From contig CAJKSP010000006.1 of the NCBI GenBank assembly GCA_905202595.1, positions 1 to 64,000 of the forward strand: DNA of 64,000 nt. Direction: 5' to 3'. The notes beneath the pieces are model-generated. The model saw nothing but the letters and a program-made list of their open reading frames with translations. It ran no database searches and was not told the origin of the DNA. The position numbers and the translations under genes were made by a program. The DNA comes from an uncultured Sutterella sp. Lineage in GTDB: Bacteria; Pseudomonadota; Gammaproteobacteria; Burkholderiales; Burkholderiaceae_F. How positions within the stretch are numbered: the first letter of the stretch is position 1; each line of letters begins with the position of its first letter. Positions 35,646 to 46,794 of the stretch are shown one piece after another.

Positions 35646-36902
35646 ATGGCAGGAAAGTCGAGCAAGACGAGCAAGCAGGAAGGGTTCTATGCGGCGCTGG
35701 ACGCCGGATCTAGCAAGGTGCTCTGCGTGGTGGCGACGCCTGGAGCAGAGCCGGGTTCGTACCGCGTCATCGGCTTTGGCAACACGCCCTCCGAGGGCAT
35801 CCGCAACGGCACGGTGATCGATGTGGCGGCGGCCGTTTCTGCGATCCGCAATGCGGTGCTTGAAGCGCAGTACACGGCGAATCTTCCCGGCATCAGCCGC
35901 ATCTGGGCGGCCATCGGCGGGCAGACGCTCAAAAGCAGCAACTGCACGGGCGTCACGGTGCTGCGAGGCCGCGAGGTCACGCAGGACGACGTCGAGCAGG
36001 CGGAGCTCAATGCGCGGCAGCATGCCTTCCGCGAAGGCGGAGGCCGGGATCTGCTGAAGCTCATCCCGCAGGGCTTTGCCTGCGGCGACGTGGTGACGCC
36101 GAGAAGTCCCGTCGGACTCATCGGCCAGAAGCTTGAAGTGCACATGCATGCGGTCTACGGCTCCACGTCGAATGCGGAGAATCTCAAGCGCTGCATGCAG
36201 CGCGCGGGGCTCGAGCTGATCAACTACGAGCCGCATCCCTGGGCGTGCGCGCAGGGCGTGCTCTCCGAAACGGAGAAGACCTGCGGAGCTGCAGTGATTG
36301 ACCTCGGCGCCGAAACGACTTCGCTCATCGTGATCGAAGAAGGCGCGGTGCGGCTGACGGATGTCCGGCCCTGGGGCGCGGAGCTCCTTACGAGAGACTT
36401 GGCGATCGTGCTCGGGCTCGATCTGGATGAAGCCGAAGAGCTCAAGCTCTCCGCAGGCAGCTGCGACTTGTCGAAGGTTGTGAAGGGAGAGCTCGTCGAA
36501 GTTCATGCGCCGGGCCGCAGGCCGCGTCCCGTGAAGCGCGAGCTTCTCGTCAAGACGCTTCGCTCGCGCATGCTGGAGCTCTTTCGCCTCTATCGGGAGC
36601 TCCTTGCAAAGTCCGGCGAGCTCGATCGCGTCAAGATCGTCGTGCTTTCGGGCGGCGGCGCGCAGCTTCGCGGCGCCGCCGAGCTCGCCGAGCAGGTTTT
36701 CGAGCGCAAAGTCCGCATCGGGCGCCCTCGGGGCATTGAAGGCGAAACGCCGCTGCTGCAGCGTCCGGATGCCGCTGTTGCGCTGGGTCTCATCCGCTGC
36801 GCGGATGAAGCCCGAACGCTCGGGCTGGATGCGGCGTATGCCGTGAAGCCCGTTCCCTCCTTCTTCGGACGGCTGAAGACGATTTTCGTCGGGGACTATT
36901 GA
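35646..36902 (+). CDS. ftsA: Divisome actin-like protein FtsA
   Basis: A 418-residue actin-fold ATPase that tethers FtsZ to the membrane. ALDAGSSKVLCVV is the phosphate-1 loop, AAVIDLGAETTSLIVI phosphate-2, VLSGGGAQLRG the adenosine motif. The C-terminus FFGRLKTIF is the amphipathic membrane-targeting helix. GTTGGAAGCGGC before the ATG gives a modest ribosome site. Confidence 0.96.
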   Translation: MAGKSSKTSKQEGFYAALDAGSSKVLCVVATPGAEPGSYRVIGFGNTPSEGIRNGTVIDVAAAVSAIRNAVLEAQYTANLPGISRIWAAIGGQTLKSSNCTGVTVLRGREVTQDDVEQAELNARQHAFREGGGRDLLKLIPQGFACGDVVTPRSPVGLIGQKLEVHMHAVYGSTSNAENLKRCMQRAGLELINYEPHPWACAQGVLSETEKTCGAAVIDLGAETTSLIVIEEGAVRLTDVRPWGAELLTRDLAIVLGLDLDEAEELKLSAGSCDLSKVVKGELVEVHAPGRRPRPVKRELLVKTLRSRMLELFRLYRELLAKSGELDRVKIVVLSGGGAQLRGAAELAEQVFERKVRIGRPRGIEGETPLLQRPDAAVALGLIRCADEARTLGLDAAYAVKPVPSFFGRLKTIFVGDY

Positions 36903-37206
36903 GCGTTCGCCTTTTTGTATTTGCGCCGCGCAGGCGGCCATCGGGGAAAAAGCTGCTCGAAAATCGGCCGAATGCCGGCTGTTTTGAGCGACTTTTGTTC
37001 AGTTTTGCAATCCGATGATGCAGAAGATGCCCTGCATGGCCGATAATTCCAAAGCTTTGCAGGCGCGCGAAGGCGCGGCCTGGGGCGCTGCTGCGCGCCC
37101 ACCCTGTCCCGCTGCGGCTTAAGGAGAACTGGCGGCGCCGCCCGAAAGGCTGGCGCCCCGCAGCGAGGAAAGCATCCAAGATTCAACCCATCGCTAGAGG
37201 AAGAAG
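36903..37206 (+). other. 304-bp gap between ftsA and ftsZ, possible ftsZ promoter
   Basis: No gene is seen. GATAAT at 37042-37047 is a good -10 hexamer, but the matching -35 (TGCAGA at 37019-37024) is poor. The region is AT-richer than the genes around it up to about 37050. FtsZ-proximal promoters are common in dcw clusters, so a local promoter is plausible. Confidence 0.35.
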
Positions 37207-38499
37207 ATGGCTTTCGAAGTCCTTCAGGAATTTGACCCGCTCAACACCGTGATCAAGGTGATCGGCGTGGGCGGCGGCGGCGGAAACGCCGTCGAACACA
37301 TGATCACGCACGGCGCCAAGGGGATCGAGTTCATCTGCGCCAACACGGACCATCAGGCGCTCATGCGTTCGAAGGCGCACGTCAACATCCAGCTCGGCAG
37401 CACCGGCCTCGGCGCAGGCGCGCGTCCGGAAATCGGCGCCGCGGCGGCCGAAGAGAAGCGCGAGCAGGTGAAGGAAGCGATTGCCGGCGCGAATCTTCTC
37501 TTCATCACGGCCGGCATGGGCGGCGGCACGGGCACGGGCGCTGCGCCCGTCATCGCTGAAATCGCCAAGGAGATGGGCATTCTCACGGTGGCGGTGGTGA
37601 CGAAGCCCTTCAGCTTTGAAGGCGCGCGCCGCATGCGCACGGCCGAAAAGGGCATTGAGAATCTCAAGGATAAAGTCGATTCCATGATCGTCATCCTCAA
37701 TGAGAAGCTCGAAGAGGAATGCCCGCCCAACGCGACGATGAAGGAATGCTTCGAGACGTCGAACGAAGTCCTCTACAAGGCTTGCGTCGGCATTGCGGAA
37801 ATCATCCACACGCCGGGCACGATCAACGTTGACTTTGAAGACCTGAAGACCGTGATGAGCGAGCGCGGCAGCGCCATCATCGGCCTCGCGACGGCTTCGG
37901 GCCCCGACCGCGCCCGCATTGCTGCCGAGAAGGCGATTGCCTGCCCGCTGCTCGAAGGCGCCAACCTGCAGGGCGCTCGCGGCATGCTCGTCTACTTCAC
38001 GGGCAACGAATCCCTCACGCTGGCCGAAATCAAGGAAGCGATGGGCGTTCTCAACACGTTTGTCGAAAAGCAGGCCAATGTGATTTTCGGCTCCGCTCTT
38101 TCGGAAGAAATGGGAGACGAAGTCCGCGTGACGGTCGTTGCAACGGGCCTCGATCATCCGAACGGCGCCGCTGCGCCGGGCGCAGATCCGGCGCAGGCCT
38201 TCCGCCATATTCCGGACGTGCGCGCGAATCTTTCGAGCGCGACGTCGGCCGTGCCGCCGAGCCTCAATGCCAATGGCGGCAGCGGCTACAGCGTGCAGTC
38301 GTTTGCGGAGGCGGCAAGCGCCGCTTCGGCGCAGCCCGCCGCCGAGCCGCAGCAGCCTGCTCAGGCAGCACAGCCGCAGCCGGCTGCAGCGCCTTCGATC
38401 GAGCCGGCTTCGCAGCCGCAGGCTGCGACGGCGCAGCCCGCTGAGCGTCAGAGCCCTTCGATTCCGACCTTTACGATCCCCTCCTACCTCAAGCGCTGA
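37207..38499 (+). CDS. ftsZ: Cell division GTPase FtsZ
   Basis: A 430-residue tubulin homologue forming the Z-ring. IGVGGGGGNAV and the tubulin signature GGGTGTG (105-111) bind GTP; the T7 loop region NVDFEDLKTVM is intact. A Gln/Ala/Pro-rich linker (about 335-415) leads to the C-terminal peptide IPTFTIPSYLKR that contacts FtsA and ZapD. AGAGGAAG precedes the ATG. Confidence 0.98.
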   Translation: MAFEVLQEFDPLNTVIKVIGVGGGGGNAVEHMITHGAKGIEFICANTDHQALMRSKAHVNIQLGSTGLGAGARPEIGAAAAEEKREQVKEAIAGANLLFITAGMGGGTGTGAAPVIAEIAKEMGILTVAVVTKPFSFEGARRMRTAEKGIENLKDKVDSMIVILNEKLEEECPPNATMKECFETSNEVLYKACVGIAEIIHTPGTINVDFEDLKTVMSERGSAIIGLATASGPDRARIAAEKAIACPLLEGANLQGARGMLVYFTGNESLTLAEIKEAMGVLNTFVEKQANVIFGSALSEEMGDEVRVTVVATGLDHPNGAAAPGADPAQAFRHIPDVRANLSSATSAVPPSLNANGGSGYSVQSFAEAASAASAQPAAEPQQPAQAAQPQPAAAPSIEPASQPQAATAQPAERQSPSIPTFTIPSYLKR

Positions 38500-38591
38500 G
38501 GCTTGGACGCAGCAGGCGTGCAGGATGATGCAGCCGGGCGCGGGCGCACCAAGTCACAGAGCGCCCTGACGCCATAAATGAGAGCGGCGCA

Positions 38592-38615
38592 GGCGGCAGA
38601 CGCCTGCCTGCCGCC
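38592..38615 (+). other. Hairpin between ftsZ and lpxC
   Basis: GGCGGCAG and CTGCCGCC form an 8-bp stem in the 188-bp gap. It has no U-tract. Confidence 0.4.
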
Positions 38616-38687
38616 GCTCCTGCAGCATCCGTCCGCCTTTCCCCCACGCTTTCTGCGCCGCCCGCGCGCCATCATCCTTCGAGAGCT

Positions 38688-39620
38688 ATGTTCAAGCAGC
38701 GCACGCTCGGCGAATCCGTCGCCGCTGTCGGCATCGGCCTGCACAGCGGCCGCAAGATCCGCCTTGTTCTCCATCCTGCCGAGCCCAATACCGGCATCGT
38801 CTTCCGCCGCGTGGACCTTTCTCCCCATGCGGACATTCCAGCGAATCCGCTCAACGTGAACGACACGCGCATGGCGACGACCGTGAATGTCGGCCGTGCG
38901 GCCGTGGCGACGATCGAGCATCTGATGAGCGCCTTCAACGGACTAGGGATCGACAACTGCCTCGTTGAAGTCAATGCGCCGGAGATTCCGATCATGGACG
39001 GCTCGGGCGCGAGCTTCGTCTATCTGCTGCACAGCGCCAAGATCGTCGAGCAGGAAGCGCCCCGCCGCTTCGTGCGGATTCTGAAGCCGGTGGAAGTGCA
39101 TGACGGCGACAAATGGGCGCGTCTCGAGCCCCATGAGGGCTTTCGGCTGTCGTTCACCATCGACTTCGGCCATCCGGCGATCGATGCAACGGATCAGTAC
39201 GCGGACGTCGATTTTTCCAAAGTCACCTACGAGCAGGCGGTGATGCGCGCGCGCACCTTCGGCTTCGTGCAGGACGTCGAGATGCTTCGCCGCATGGGCC
39301 TCGCGCAGGGCGGCTCGCTGGAGAACGCCATCGTCATGGACGAATTCCGCATTCTCAATCCGAGCGGGCTGCGCGAGGGCGACGAATTCGTCAAGCACAA
39401 GATCCTTGACGCCATGGGCGACCTCTACGTCCTCGGCGCGCCCCTCATTGCGCACTATCAGGCCATGAAGTCGGGGCACGGCCTCAATAATCAGCTTCTG
39501 CGCGCGCTGCTGGCAGATCCTTCCGCCTATGAGACCGTGACGTTCGATCACGCCAAGCAGTGTCCTGTCGACTTCTGGCCCAACCGCCGAGGCGAATCCG
39601 AAGACGACATGGCGGCGTGA
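38688..39620 (+). CDS. lpxC: UDP-3-O-acyl-GlcNAc deacetylase
   Basis: A 310-residue zinc enzyme for the committed step of lipid A synthesis. E77-H78 in TIEHLMSA, H237 and D241 in KHKILDAMGDL, and H264 in KSGHGLN give the catalytic Glu, zinc ligands and general-acid His. The start FKQRTLGESVAAVGIGLHSG is canonical. Its last 73 nt overlap the 3' end of the convergent dciA gene. Confidence 0.97.
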   Translation: MFKQRTLGESVAAVGIGLHSGRKIRLVLHPAEPNTGIVFRRVDLSPHADIPANPLNVNDTRMATTVNVGRAAVATIEHLMSAFNGLGIDNCLVEVNAPEIPIMDGSGASFVYLLHSAKIVEQEAPRRFVRILKPVEVHDGDKWARLEPHEGFRLSFTIDFGHPAIDATDQYADVDFSKVTYEQAVMRARTFGFVQDVEMLRRMGLAQGGSLENAIVMDEFRILNPSGLREGDEFVKHKILDAMGDLYVLGAPLIAHYQAMKSGHGLNNQLLRALLADPSAYETVTFDHAKQCPVDFWPNRRGESEDDMAA

Positions 39621-42256
39621 CGGTCCGCCTGCGGACGGCTGTCCTGCGAGCTGCCGCGGCGGATGAGCCCTTCAAGCGCGTCAGCCTGTGCGATAAGCGA
39701 GTCTGCTGCGCTGCTGAGCGATTGAGCGCGGCCTGCAGATGATGCGTCCGCCAAGGCGGCCGACAGCGATGCGCATTCCTTCTCCAAAGTGCCAAGCGCA
39801 CCTTCGAGCGCACGGCGCCGCTCGATTCGGGCGAGCATGCGGCTTCGCGCTTCTGCCAATCGCCGGCCGTGCGGCGTCGAGCTGCAGTCGGCTTCGGGCG
39901 GAATGAGCTTTGGGTCCGGTGCGCGGGGCAATTCGTCATGCAGCGCCTGCAGCCGGGAGGCGAGGGCCTGAAGTTCGCGGGCCAGGCATTCCTGCGCGGC
40001 GCGGTCGGCCCCCTCAAGGGTCGGCGCAGCCTCTTCAGCGGCATTGTCCGCTGCATAGCCGTCTGAAGAGTCGGGCGAAGCGGCCTCTGGGCTGCTGCTT
40101 GCTGCGCAGTCCGGCGCCTGCGCCGGCAAGGAGCCGGCCTTGGCCTTCATTTCGCCTTCGGTTCCGGCATGAAGCCGCGAGGCCGTCTCGGCAAGCGCCT
40201 CTTCAAGCGCATCGACAGCGCCCGCAGCATCTTCGAGCAGCGCCGGATCGATCGGCGCGCCGGCATGCCGCGAGGCATCCGCAGCGGCCAGGAGCGACGA
40301 GGCGGCGGCGGCCAGGTCGTCAAGGCGGCGGTGTGCATCCCAGCGCGCCAGCAGTCTCAGGCGAAGCGCCATGCGCTCTGGATTTTGCGATGCGTCAAGC
40401 TCGTCCGGAATGAGCTTGGCATCGATGCTGGGCGGAATCAGCGAGAGAATCTGCCGGAAGCGCGCGAGCTCAGCGGCGAGCCGCTCCTGGCGCCGGCTGT
40501 CGGCAGCGGCGTCTTCTGCATGCGTCGTTTGCTCTCCGCCCTCCGGAGCTGTCCGACCAGACTGGACATTCCTGCCGCACGCTGCCGGCGCTCTCGGCTC
40601 GGATGCCGAGGCCGCGTGGCCGGCCGGCGCCTCTTCGGCTTCGGTTAGCCGCATTTCCATGACAGCGAGCTGATCCGAGAGCGTCTCCGCCTCTTCGGCG
40701 ATCTGCTCGCCCTGCTGCGAAAGCGCTGCCGCTGCGCGGCCTGCTGCGGCAAAGCCGTCTCGAGTCTGACGTGCGGCAGGACTTTCCGCGTCGATCCGCG
40801 CCATCCGTGCGCGCAGAGCAGCCGCGCGCTGCTGCTGTTCGGACAAAAGACGGCGCAGCCCGTCGGCATCGTCGAGACGGCGGCGCACGGTGGTGTGCAG
40901 CGCCGATGCGGCATCAGCAAGCGGCATGAAGCGCTCGAGGCGCTGAGGACCGAGTGCGTCGTCGTCGCCTTCGAGCTGCTTGGCGGCTCGTCTGCGTACG
41001 CTTTCTGACTGCGCAAGCAGCGCGAGCAGCGCCTCGCGCGCTCGGGCGATGTGAGCCTCGGCGTCGGCGAGCTTGGCTTCCGGGGCGTCAGGTGCATCCG
41101 GGGCCGGCTGCGCTTCGGCGGGCTGAACCGGGCGCTCGGCGCTGCCGGGCTGCGATTCGCCGCCCTTCAGCTCAGCGGCCCGCAGCTTTTCCTCTTCGAC
41201 TTTCTGCTGTTTCTGAGCGGCTTCTGCGGCATGGATCGCTTTCGCCGCATCGGCCATGCGCGCGAGCGCGGCTGTGATGCGCCCATGCAGGCTGACGAGC
41301 CCCTCTTCGAGCGCGGCAAGCTCGCGGGCGTCAAAGGCCGGCAGGCAGGACGCAGCGCTCGCCTCGTCCGCCTGGAGGCCGCCGGGTGCTGGATCGGCGG
41401 CGTCCGGCCGTTCAGGGTCGCTGCTGGGATGAACTGAGGCGCCGAAGTAGGCAGAAAGAATGCCGGCCGCTTCGTCCGTCTCTCGCTCGAGCGCTGCTGC
41501 GGCGGCGACAAGAGGCGTTTCAAGCTGTTCGCGAAGAGCGCGCTTGCTGAGCATTTTCTGCCTCAGGGCGGCAAGAATCGGGTTGGCGGCGGCATCCGCT
41601 TCGCTCGGGACAAGCGATTCGGCCGGCGCATTCGGCAGCGCCGGCTCGAGCGCCGCGGCGGCTTGAGCGCCCGCCTGGGCGCGATCAAGTTCGAGGCGGA
41701 AGCCTCGCAGGAGCGCTTCCGGACGCTCGGCTTCGTTGGGCGCGACGGCTTGCGCGAGCGAAAGGAGCGTCGCCTGCAGCGCCGGATCGGCCGTGCGGGC
41801 CGCTTCCTCGCGAAGGGCCCGCGCGCCTGTGACGGAGCGAAGCCGATGGGCGGGCTTCGGCGCAGCAGAGCGGGCCGGCAGTCCCTTCAGAGGCCGCACG
41901 CGGATCTCAAGATCGAAGATCGGGAGCCCTTTGGCGACGACGGCGCCGAGAAGCTTTGTCTTGAGATTGGCAAGCCGGTTGTGCTGCGCGGCATTGGCTG
42001 CATTCAAGACAAGGGTTGAGCCGTTCTCAATGCGGCACCGTCCGCCGGATGAAAAGTCGAGCGAAAGCCGGTACGCCTTGACGACGGGCATGATGGCTTC
42101 GCCCGCTCGGCGCGCAAGTTCATAGTCTGCCGCGAGAGGCCCCGAGCGCTTGCCGCTCGCGAGCGACTCCGCAAACGAGCGAAAGCGGAAGCGGCGGATT
42201 TTGAAGCCGGCGGGCAGCTTTCTTGGGGCGCAGGCGCGGCGGTTGGACGTAGGCAT
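39548..42256 (-). CDS. dciA: DciA-family (DUF721) replicative helicase loader with a giant C-terminal extension
   Basis: A 902-residue protein from the ATG at 42256 (an upstream TTG at 42307 is unsupported). Residues about 18-125 form a DUF721/DciA domain: paired basic residues, then CRIENGSTLVLNAANAAQHNRL and a final strand FDLEIRVRP; a helical stretch follows to about 160. Family members load DnaB and are usually 100-200 residues. The position between lpxC and secA is where Burkholderiales commonly carry dciA. The remaining 740 residues are Ala/Glu/Arg-rich and mostly predicted helical or coiled-coil. They contain a motif three times (about 214-249, 614-651, 783-821), consensus LIP-x-E-x-D...NP...ML-A-R...R-x-L-E. 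The function of this extension is unknown. Confidence 0.75.
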   Translation of the reverse strand: MPTSNRRACAPRKLPAGFKIRRFRFRSFAESLASGKRSGPLAADYELARRAGEAIMPVVKAYRLSLDFSSGGRCRIENGSTLVLNAANAAQHNRLANLKTKLLGAVVAKGLPIFDLEIRVRPLKGLPARSAAPKPAHRLRSVTGARALREEAARTADPALQATLLSLAQAVAPNEAERPEALLRGFRLELDRAQAGAQAAAALEPALPNAPAESLVPSEADAAANPILAALRQKMLSKRALREQLETPLVAAAAALERETDEAAGILSAYFGASVHPSSDPERPDAADPAPGGLQADEASAASCLPAFDARELAALEEGLVSLHGRITAALARMADAAKAIHAAEAAQKQQKVEEEKLRAAELKGGESQPGSAERPVQPAEAQPAPDAPDAPEAKLADAEAHIARAREALLALLAQSESVRRRAAKQLEGDDDALGPQRLERFMPLADAASALHTTVRRRLDDADGLRRLLSEQQQRAAALRARMARIDAESPAARQTRDGFAAAGRAAAALSQQGEQIAEEAETLSDQLAVMEMRLTEAEEAPAGHAASASEPRAPAACGRNVQSGRTAPEGGEQTTHAEDAAADSRRQERLAAELARFRQILSLIPPSIDAKLIPDELDASQNPERMALRLRLLARWDAHRRLDDLAAAASSLLAAADASRHAGAPIDPALLEDAAGAVDALEEALAETASRLHAGTEGEMKAKAGSLPAQAPDCAASSSPEAASPDSSDGYAADNAAEEAAPTLEGADRAAQECLARELQALASRLQALHDELPRAPDPKLIPPEADCSSTPHGRRLAEARSRMLARIERRRALEGALGTLEKECASLSAALADASSAGRAQSLSSAADSLIAQADALEGLIRRGSSQDSRPQADRHAAMSSSDSPRRLGQKSTGHCLA

Positions 42257-42620
42257 GGCGGAACGGTTCGGACCTGCCGGGGCAGGTCCGGCGGCAAAGT
42301 GTTGCAAACGAGAGCGGAAAGTTAAGGAAGCGCGGCGCGCTGCTATGAGATAATCCGCTAGTTTTCCGCTGCGGACTCGTTAGGAGACCAGGCGGATCGG
42401 CGCTTCAGCGCGCGGACGGGCGCTTTGCTCCTTGGGCGAGGCGGACGGCGTCCCCAGTCGGCCGGACTTCCTGCGGTTGAGTCTAACCCGGAGCCGTCGG
42501 CGGCTGGTTTGCGGCATTCGGCTTGAAGCGCCAACGCAGAATTCCTGAGCCGCCGGCAGCGCCGGCGCGTCCCGGAGGGCGCGCCTTTCCGATGCGAGCC
42601 GGTTCATAAAAGACAGAACG
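42257..42620. other. 364-bp divergent region between dciA and secA
   Basis: No gene is seen. It holds a hairpin near dciA and a -10-like GATAAT (42349-42354) facing secA, without a good -35. The rest is GC-rich and featureless to me. It presumably contains both promoters. Confidence 0.45.
42269..42290 (-). other. Hairpin 13 nt upstream of the dciA start
   Basis: CGGACCTGC-CGGG-GCAGGTCCG, a perfect 9-bp stem occupying the space where a ribosome site would lie. It could dampen translation of dciA or be the end of an unseen transcript. Confidence 0.45.
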
Positions 42621-45398
<2,778 letters not shown>

Positions 45399-45525
45399 GG
45401 CGGCGTGCGGCGAAGACGCGCGCTTGGAAGCGCGCGCCTCGCCGGCTTTCAAAGGCTCGGACGCCGATTGGCTCGGTTCCGAGCCTTTTCTTTGGGCGCA
45501 GCGGGCGCTTGGGAGGAAAGACATC

Positions 45526-46638
45526 ATGGCGCGCTTTTTGGAGCCGCTTCGCATTGCGGGACTCAGCTGGCTCACGGCGCCGGGGCTTGCCCTGGCGGCG
45601 CTCAGACCCGGCGCGGCGGCGGCCGGCCGCATCAGAACCGGCTCGGCATCGGACGGCGCGCCGAAGCGCCTGGCCGAGGCGCTTGCCAAGCGTCCGGCCG
45701 TGCTGAAGCTGCTCTTTACAACAGGCGAAGCGAATGCAGGGTCCGGCGTGCTGTCGACGAGCGCCGAGGACGCGTTTCTGCAAGCGGCGACGGCGCTGGC
45801 AGGCGCCGCGCCGGCGAATTTTCTGCATGCCGCAGCAGGGCCGCTCTTTGAGCTCTTCCCTGCGGGCGAGCGGCTCCGCGCGCTGACGTCGCTGCAGCGT
45901 CAGACCGGCGAAGAGACGCTGCCGGAGGGGGCGGCGCTCGCTTCATCGAGCTTCCCCTTTATGCTGCCGGAGGGCGACTTTCGCGTCGGCGCCGCCATTT
46001 TTGCGGGCGAAGCAGGCAGCCGGGTCTTTTTTGCCGCGGCGGAAATTGGGGCGGCGCAGCCTGTGCTGGAGGCCATGCTGCCGCGGCTGTGGCTGGCCGG
46101 TCCTGGAGCGCTGACGGCAGAGGCGATGCCGGGCGATGCGCTGATTGTGGCGGCGACGGGCGCTGCAGATGCTGCGCTGCTCAAAACAGAGGCCGACCTC
46201 AGAATGCCAGCGCTTGAGGCCGGCCTGCGAGCCGCGCTCACGCATGCGCTGCTGGTCATGAAGCCTTCCGCGGACCGAGCCTTCGGCGCAGGAGCGCTGC
46301 GCGTCGAGCTTTCCGGCGCTTCGGACGCTGCCGAAGCCGAAAGGGCGCTGGCGGCGCTCTGCGCTCGGCTCGCTCTCTGGCGCCTGCGGGGGAGCTGCCG
46401 CCTTGCGGCGCTTAGAGAGTCGATCTGGAGCGCGCTGGCGCTGCAGGCGGACATTGCGACGCTTGAGCGCACGCTTGTCGACATGCGAATCGGCGCCGCT
46501 TTCTTCTTCAAGGCAGGCGACCCGCAGCGCCTCGCCCAGGACGAAGAAGCGCAGGCGCTCGACGCCTGGGCGTCCGGTGCAAAGGCGCTGGAAGTGCGGC
46601 TTGGCCGAGGCCGCGCTGAAGCGGCGGGATGGTGCTGA
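45526..46638 (+). CDS. Diverged ArgJ-like protein of unknown activity
   Basis: A 370-residue Ala-rich protein (about 25% Ala) with GGGAGGAAAG ideally placed before the ATG. In many Burkholderiales argJ follows secA, and traces of ArgJ remain: TTGEANAGSG (66-74) against ArgJ's NTGNANAGTG, a following helical stretch and a late IVAATGAAD reminiscent of the VLIATGKA strand. The ArgJ self-cleavage motif (KGAGMI-PNMATML type) is not found, so ornithine acetyltransferase activity is unlikely. Either a decayed or repurposed ArgJ fold, or an unrelated protein with chance similarity. No membrane segment or signal peptide is evident. Confidence 0.5.
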   Translation: MARFLEPLRIAGLSWLTAPGLALAALRPGAAAAGRIRTGSASDGAPKRLAEALAKRPAVLKLLFTTGEANAGSGVLSTSAEDAFLQAATALAGAAPANFLHAAAGPLFELFPAGERLRALTSLQRQTGEETLPEGAALASSSFPFMLPEGDFRVGAAIFAGEAGSRVFFAAAEIGAAQPVLEAMLPRLWLAGPGALTAEAMPGDALIVAATGAADAALLKTEADLRMPALEAGLRAALTHALLVMKPSADRAFGAGALRVELSGASDAAEAERALAALCARLALWRLRGSCRLAALRESIWSALALQADIATLERTLVDMRIGAAFFFKAGDPQRLAQDEEAQALDAWASGAKALEVRLGRGRAEAAGWC

Positions 46639-46794
46639 GCGCAGAAGAAAGCTCGGCGGCTTTGACGCATTTCTCCTCACAGCGTCAAATGCCGCAGGCA
46701 ACTCCTCTCTTTTTGCACGACCGAGCAAAGCGCTCGAAAAGCGTAAGATGAAATCTGTTGCGCCCAGAATTTGAGCTTGGGCGCGGAGAAGAAT

